DNA of 64,000 bases from JALZKA01 sp963753385 (lineage in GTDB: Bacteria > Actinomycetota > Thermoleophilia > Solirubrobacterales > 70-9): positions 124,001 through 188,000 of the forward strand of contig CAVWCC010000007.1 of the NCBI GenBank assembly GCA_963753385.1. Reading direction: 5' to 3'. The position numbers and the translations under genes were made by a program. Position 1 is the first letter of the stretch; each line of letters begins with the position of its first letter. A model generated the notes under the pieces. It worked only from the letters and a program-made list of their open reading frames with translations, searched no databases and was not told the origin of the DNA. Below, piece by piece: positions 61,223 through 64,000 of this stretch.

Positions 61223-61237
61223 TTGACCGGCGAGTCG

Positions 61238-61282
61238 TCACCGGAATGTCCACGCCTGACCACCGGTGATTCATCAGGCGTG
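61238..61282 (+). other. Interleaved inverted repeats (possible pseudoknot)
   Basis: TCACCGG (61238-61244) pairs with CCGGTGA (61263-61269). CACGCCTGA (61251-61259) pairs with TCAGGCGTG (61274-61282). The pairs interleave, giving H-type pseudoknot geometry with loops of 6, 3 and 4 nt. It lies just after the DUF6351 stop and about 200 bases before the MshEN gene. Nothing else is visible in 61283-61480. Confidence 0.45.
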
Positions 61283-61481
61283 ACCCGGACTGGTGGCGCC
61301 CCCCACTAAGTCAGGCATCGGCGGCGCCGGTTCAAGCATGCGCCTGGAGGGGGCGATCCCTCGAGAACGTGGCGCGCGGCGGGGGCTAATGCTTCCCCAC
61401 GCGGAGCCCGATATCTGGTGTGCACGGAAACGATCGCGATTTGACGGCGACCGGGCGCCGCAGGAGGCGGAGACGCGAACT

Positions 61482-62606
61482 TTGACCAAGAAGGCCACTC
61501 AGCTCGCCGGTGCCGAGCCGGAGCCAACGCCAATGCGGGGGGTGACACCGCCGTCGCGAAAGAGCGGCCGTGGAGGCTTCTTGAGCGACGTCATTGTTGA
61601 CCTGGGCTTGGCCGAAGAGAAGGCTGTGAAGCGAGCCATTCGTGACGCGCAAGAGAACGGCCGCACCGTCGGTGCAGCCCTCCTCAGAGCGGACGTCCTC
61701 GATGAGAACCAGCTAGCCCGTGCGGTCGCTGAGCACCATGGCTTCGCATACGCAGACCTCGACGAAGTCGACGTCGATCCCACCGCGATCCGCCTGATCA
61801 GCCGGACGACCGCGGCGCGTTACCGCGCGACGCCGATCGCAGTGTCGGAGGAGGGAGCTCTGCTCGTCGCCTTCGTGGATCCGGTCGACGCTTTCGCTGT
61901 CGCCGAAATCGAGGAGATGACGAAGACAGACGTCCGTCCCGTCATAGCGGCGGCATCGGCCATCGAGGCGCTGATCGCAACAATCCCCGAGGAAGCGCCG
62001 GACAGCCTCAACGGTCATCCGGACGAGGTCTCGGCCCGCGAGTTCCGAGCACAGTCGATGGCCGTGGCTGTCGACGAGGCCGCGCCCCTGCCCACCGAGG
62101 GGCCGCTCACCGTCGAAGAGCCCGCGGTCGTACCGGATCCGTCACCGGGGACTTCGTCTGCCGCTGAACCGTCTTCGTCGACTGAACCACCGCTCACGGA
62201 GCCGCGACCGCAACGAGGGTCGCTCGCCCCATCCCCATCCAGGGCGCTCGGGTCACGAGGCGAGGATCCCTCGCCCCGGCTGCAGGAGAAGATCGCATCG
62301 CTGATCGAGGGTGCACTCGATGGCGTGGTCGAGTCCGAGGTGGCCGACCTGGAGGCCAAACTGCAGAGCGCGCGTGCCGAGATCGAGGAGCTTGCCGCTC
62401 AGCTTGACGCGGCTCGGCGCAAGGAAGCCAAGCATGCCGAGCGGGAGGAGGCGCTGCGAGCTCAGTTCTCTGCCGCTCAGCGCGAGGGCGAAAAGCTGAA
62501 GGAGGCACTCTCGAACCTGTCAACGATCGCCTCGGAGGCGCAGTTGGCGGCCGACTCGGTGGCGGGCGAGCTGCGCGATCCCCAGGCGGCGGAGGAACTC
62601 GGATAG
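61482..62606 (+). CDS. MshEN (GspE/PilB N-terminal) domain coiled-coil protein
   Basis: 375 residues from TTG 61482 (start uncertain). An MshEN-like domain fills about 30-165: FLSDVIVDLGLAEEKAVKRAIRDAQENG, TVGAALLRADVLDENQLARAVAEHHGF, then YRATPIAVSEEGALLVAFVDP. Such domains can bind cyclic-di-GMP in type II secretion and pilus ATPases. Here no ATPase follows. Instead there is a Pro/Ser/Glu-rich linker and a C-terminal coiled coil (about 265-355, VADLEAKLQSARAEIEELAAQLDAA). It is thus a stand-alone adaptor. Function unknown. Confidence 0.8.
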   Translation: MTKKATQLAGAEPEPTPMRGVTPPSRKSGRGGFLSDVIVDLGLAEEKAVKRAIRDAQENGRTVGAALLRADVLDENQLARAVAEHHGFAYADLDEVDVDPTAIRLISRTTAARYRATPIAVSEEGALLVAFVDPVDAFAVAEIEEMTKTDVRPVIAAASAIEALIATIPEEAPDSLNGHPDEVSAREFRAQSMAVAVDEAAPLPTEGPLTVEEPAVVPDPSPGTSSAAEPSSSTEPPLTEPRPQRGSLAPSPSRALGSRGEDPSPRLQEKIASLIEGALDGVVESEVADLEAKLQSARAEIEELAAQLDAARRKEAKHAEREEALRAQFSAAQREGEKLKEALSNLSTIASEAQLAADSVAGELRDPQAAEELG

Positions 62607-62619
62607 CCTCGCAACTGTG

Positions 62620-63024
62620 ATGGCGAGCGACGAGGTCGAGCGGCTTAAGGAGCTCTACGCCGTCATCCAGCGCCAGGAGCGCGAGGAGCTCGTGCGGCTG
62701 GTCGCCCACGATATGGAGTTCGAGATGCCCGAGGGGCTGCCGTGGGGCGGCGTCCACCACGGACAGGACGGGATGGCGGCGGTCGCCGCGATCCACGATG
62801 AGCACGTCGAGGGCGAGTGGGCCGAGCCCGAGGAGTTCTTCGAGGGCGACGGCGGGCGGATCGTCGTGATAGGGCGCACCCGCGGGCGCGTCAGGGAGAG
62901 CGGCGCCACCTTCGACGTCAACTTCGCTCACGTATGGGGCATGGCCGAGGGCGTCCCGTACAGGTTCCGCGGCTACTTCGACACCGCGCCGATCACGGCG
63001 GCCCTGAACGCGCCGGCCGGTTGA
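62620..63024 (+). CDS. SnoaL-like/NTF2-fold protein
   Basis: 134-residue NTF2-like cone fold: EVERLKELYAVIQRQEREELVRLVAHDMEFEMPEGLPWGG, then GQDGMAAVAAIHDEHV and a C-terminal FDVNFAHVWGMAEGVPYRFRGYFDTA. Typical of small enzymes or ligand-binding proteins of unknown substrate. It follows the MshEN gene by 13 bases and may share its transcript. ATG 62620; a GTG lies one codon upstream. Confidence 0.8.
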   Translation: MASDEVERLKELYAVIQRQEREELVRLVAHDMEFEMPEGLPWGGVHHGQDGMAAVAAIHDEHVEGEWAEPEEFFEGDGGRIVVIGRTRGRVRESGATFDVNFAHVWGMAEGVPYRFRGYFDTAPITAALNAPAG

Positions 63025-63030
63025 CGACCG

Positions 63031-63801
63031 TTAGGCGTCCCGCTTCCGCACCTTCCAGACGTCCTCGCTGGGCCACTTGCGCGCCCAGTCGAGCGTGACG
63101 TACTCGTAGGTCGTGGTCGCGCCCTCGGGAGGCTGGAGCTCGCGAAGCTCCTCGATCTCGAAGCCCGAGTCGCGGAGCAGGGCGATCAGCTCCCCGTGCG
63201 GGACGTTGAACTCGACCGAGTCGTCGTCGCCCCACTCGAACCGGTGCATGCCGAAGTAGGGGCGGAGAAGCCGGTCCTCTACGGGCTCGTCGCCGAGGTC
63301 GGGCGCACAGATCATCATCAGCGGAGCGTTGACGAGGAAGACGAGCCGGCCGCCCGGCCGCAGAACGCGCGCAGCCTCCGGGATCCATCTGTACGGGTCG
63401 CACCAGATGCTGGCCCCGTACTCCGAGATCGCGAAGTCGAAGCTCGCGTCCGGGAACGACAGCTCCTCGGCGTTCCCGAGGAGGAGCGGGAACTCGAGCC
63501 CGAACTCCTTCTGGAACGCACGCGCGGTGTCGAGCTGCGCGGGCGAGTTGTCGATTCCGATGGGCCGGGCGCCGCGCCGGGCGAGCCAGGCGCTGACGTA
63601 GGCGGTGCCGCAGCCGAGCTCAATCGCGTCGCGGCCGTCGAGGTCGGCCGTGAGCATCCCCACCTCGGATTCCGGGATCCCCCAGATCCCCCACGTCGGT
63701 TCCTCGGCGGACCAATTCCTGTGACCCGGCCTCACGTACTCCTCGGCCCAGGCGTTCCACTCGGTGCGGTTGCGCGACACGTGATCGGGCAATTCGGACA
63801 T
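63031..63801 (-). CDS. SAM-dependent methyltransferase
   Basis: 256-residue class I methyltransferase. Motif I AIELGCGTAYVSAWLARRG (about 59-77), the acidic IGIDNSPAQLD, motif II GNAEELSFPDASFDFAISEYGASIWCDP, and motif III ARVLRPGGRLVFLVNAPL are clear. The C-terminal part (LLRPYFGMHRFEWGDDDSVEF) is common in small-molecule methyltransferases of actinobacteria. It is convergent with the SnoaL-like gene. Substrate unknown. Confidence 0.9.
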   Translation of the reverse strand: MSELPDHVSRNRTEWNAWAEEYVRPGHRNWSAEEPTWGIWGIPESEVGMLTADLDGRDAIELGCGTAYVSAWLARRGARPIGIDNSPAQLDTARAFQKEFGLEFPLLLGNAEELSFPDASFDFAISEYGASIWCDPYRWIPEAARVLRPGGRLVFLVNAPLMMICAPDLGDEPVEDRLLRPYFGMHRFEWGDDDSVEFNVPHGELIALLRDSGFEIEELRELQPPEGATTTYEYVTLDWARKWPSEDVWKVRKRDA

Positions 63802-63846
63802 CGGCAGGCATCATCCAGCACAACGCACACACAAAGGAGGAACGGG

Positions 63847-64000
63847 ATGCCGACTCAGCACGAGAAGGCCGAGGCGTTCCGGGCGCTTCACGAGGGCGAG
63901 CCGTTCGTGTTTCCCAATCCGTGGGATGTGGGCACTGCCAAGGTGCTCGAGGCGCTCGGCTTCAAGGCGCTCGCGACGACGAGCGCAGGGTTCGCGTTCA
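63847..64000 (+). CDS. Isocitrate lyase/PEP mutase family protein (partial)
   Basis: The first 51 residues only; the gene runs off the window. EKAEAFRALHEGEPFVFPNPWDVGTAKVLE, then GFKALATTSAGFAF, is the characteristic start of the methylisocitrate lyase/phosphoenolpyruvate mutase barrel, where PNPWD and the ATTSAG strand bind the oxo-acid. AAAGGAGG at 63834-63841 precedes ATG 63847. It is divergent from the methyltransferase. Confidence 0.85.
   Translation, partial: MPTQHEKAEAFRALHEGEPFVFPNPWDVGTAKVLEALGFKALATTSAGFAF

Noticed and set aside
1..64000. CRISPR arrays, insertion sequences, prophage genes or attachment sites
   Set aside because: No regularly spaced repeats, transposase or integrase motifs, or tRNA-flanking direct repeats were seen on either strand.

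Overview
The window is very GC-rich (about 70%), has no mobile element, and resembles the chromosome of an actinobacterium. A primary sigma factor, Tat-exported ferritin-like proteins, FolE2, a class II ribonucleotide reductase and several apparently leaderless promoters fit the Thermoleophilia/Solirubrobacterales. That placement is an inference; there is no rRNA to test it. About 15 single-base indels (13 of them +1) break conserved genes, including topA, nrdR and nrdJ. The simplest reading is uncorrected assembly error, so broken genes are annotated across the breaks.

Layout, 1-31.8 kb. Envelope genes come first (membrane protein, polyprenyl sugar-phosphate transferase, FHA protein, tRNA-Thr). 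At 3.1-10.5 kb is an amino-acid/transport block: threonine aldolase, DrrAB-type ABC exporter, cupin, SDR, membrane protein, a DUF6421 protein and a divergent Lrp regulator. tRNA-Tyr, a CsbD protein and the primary sigma factor with tandem terminators follow, then folE2, pgsA, malic enzyme, a family-5 uracil-DNA glycosylase, two Tat ferritin-like proteins, a thioesterase, a TMEM175 channel and glycosyltransferases. Next are tRNA-Thr(CGU), a histidine kinase/response regulator pair, tmk-holB, a MarR-MMPL efflux pair sharing one palindromic operator, a DUF559 nuclease-like protein and an archaeal-looking topoisomerase I.

31.9-54 kb is the accessory, catabolic part. A DUF3291-siroheme dehydrogenase-aldo/keto reductase operon carries a 50-nt element twice, once as a short ORF coupled to its neighbours. 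A five-gene oxidative operon follows (aldehyde dehydrogenase, FAD dehydrogenase, GMC oxidoreductase, gluconate-dehydrogenase-type small subunit, aldo/keto reductase). Then come a LacI regulator, a Gfo/Idh-DUF993-TIM-barrel operon, a ribose-type ABC importer with two more TIM-barrel proteins and another Gfo/Idh protein, and a divergent ROK regulator. Matching LacI-type operators lie over the start regions of the two operons and of lacI, so one repressor probably controls uptake-linked oxidation of a sugar, polyol or glycoside.

54-64 kb returns to housekeeping: a lipoprotein, hemolysin III family protein, nrdR-nrdJ behind a NrdR box, a secreted DUF6351 hydrolase, a MshEN-domain coiled-coil protein, a SnoaL-like protein, a methyltransferase and the start of an isocitrate lyase/PEP mutase family gene cut by the window edge.
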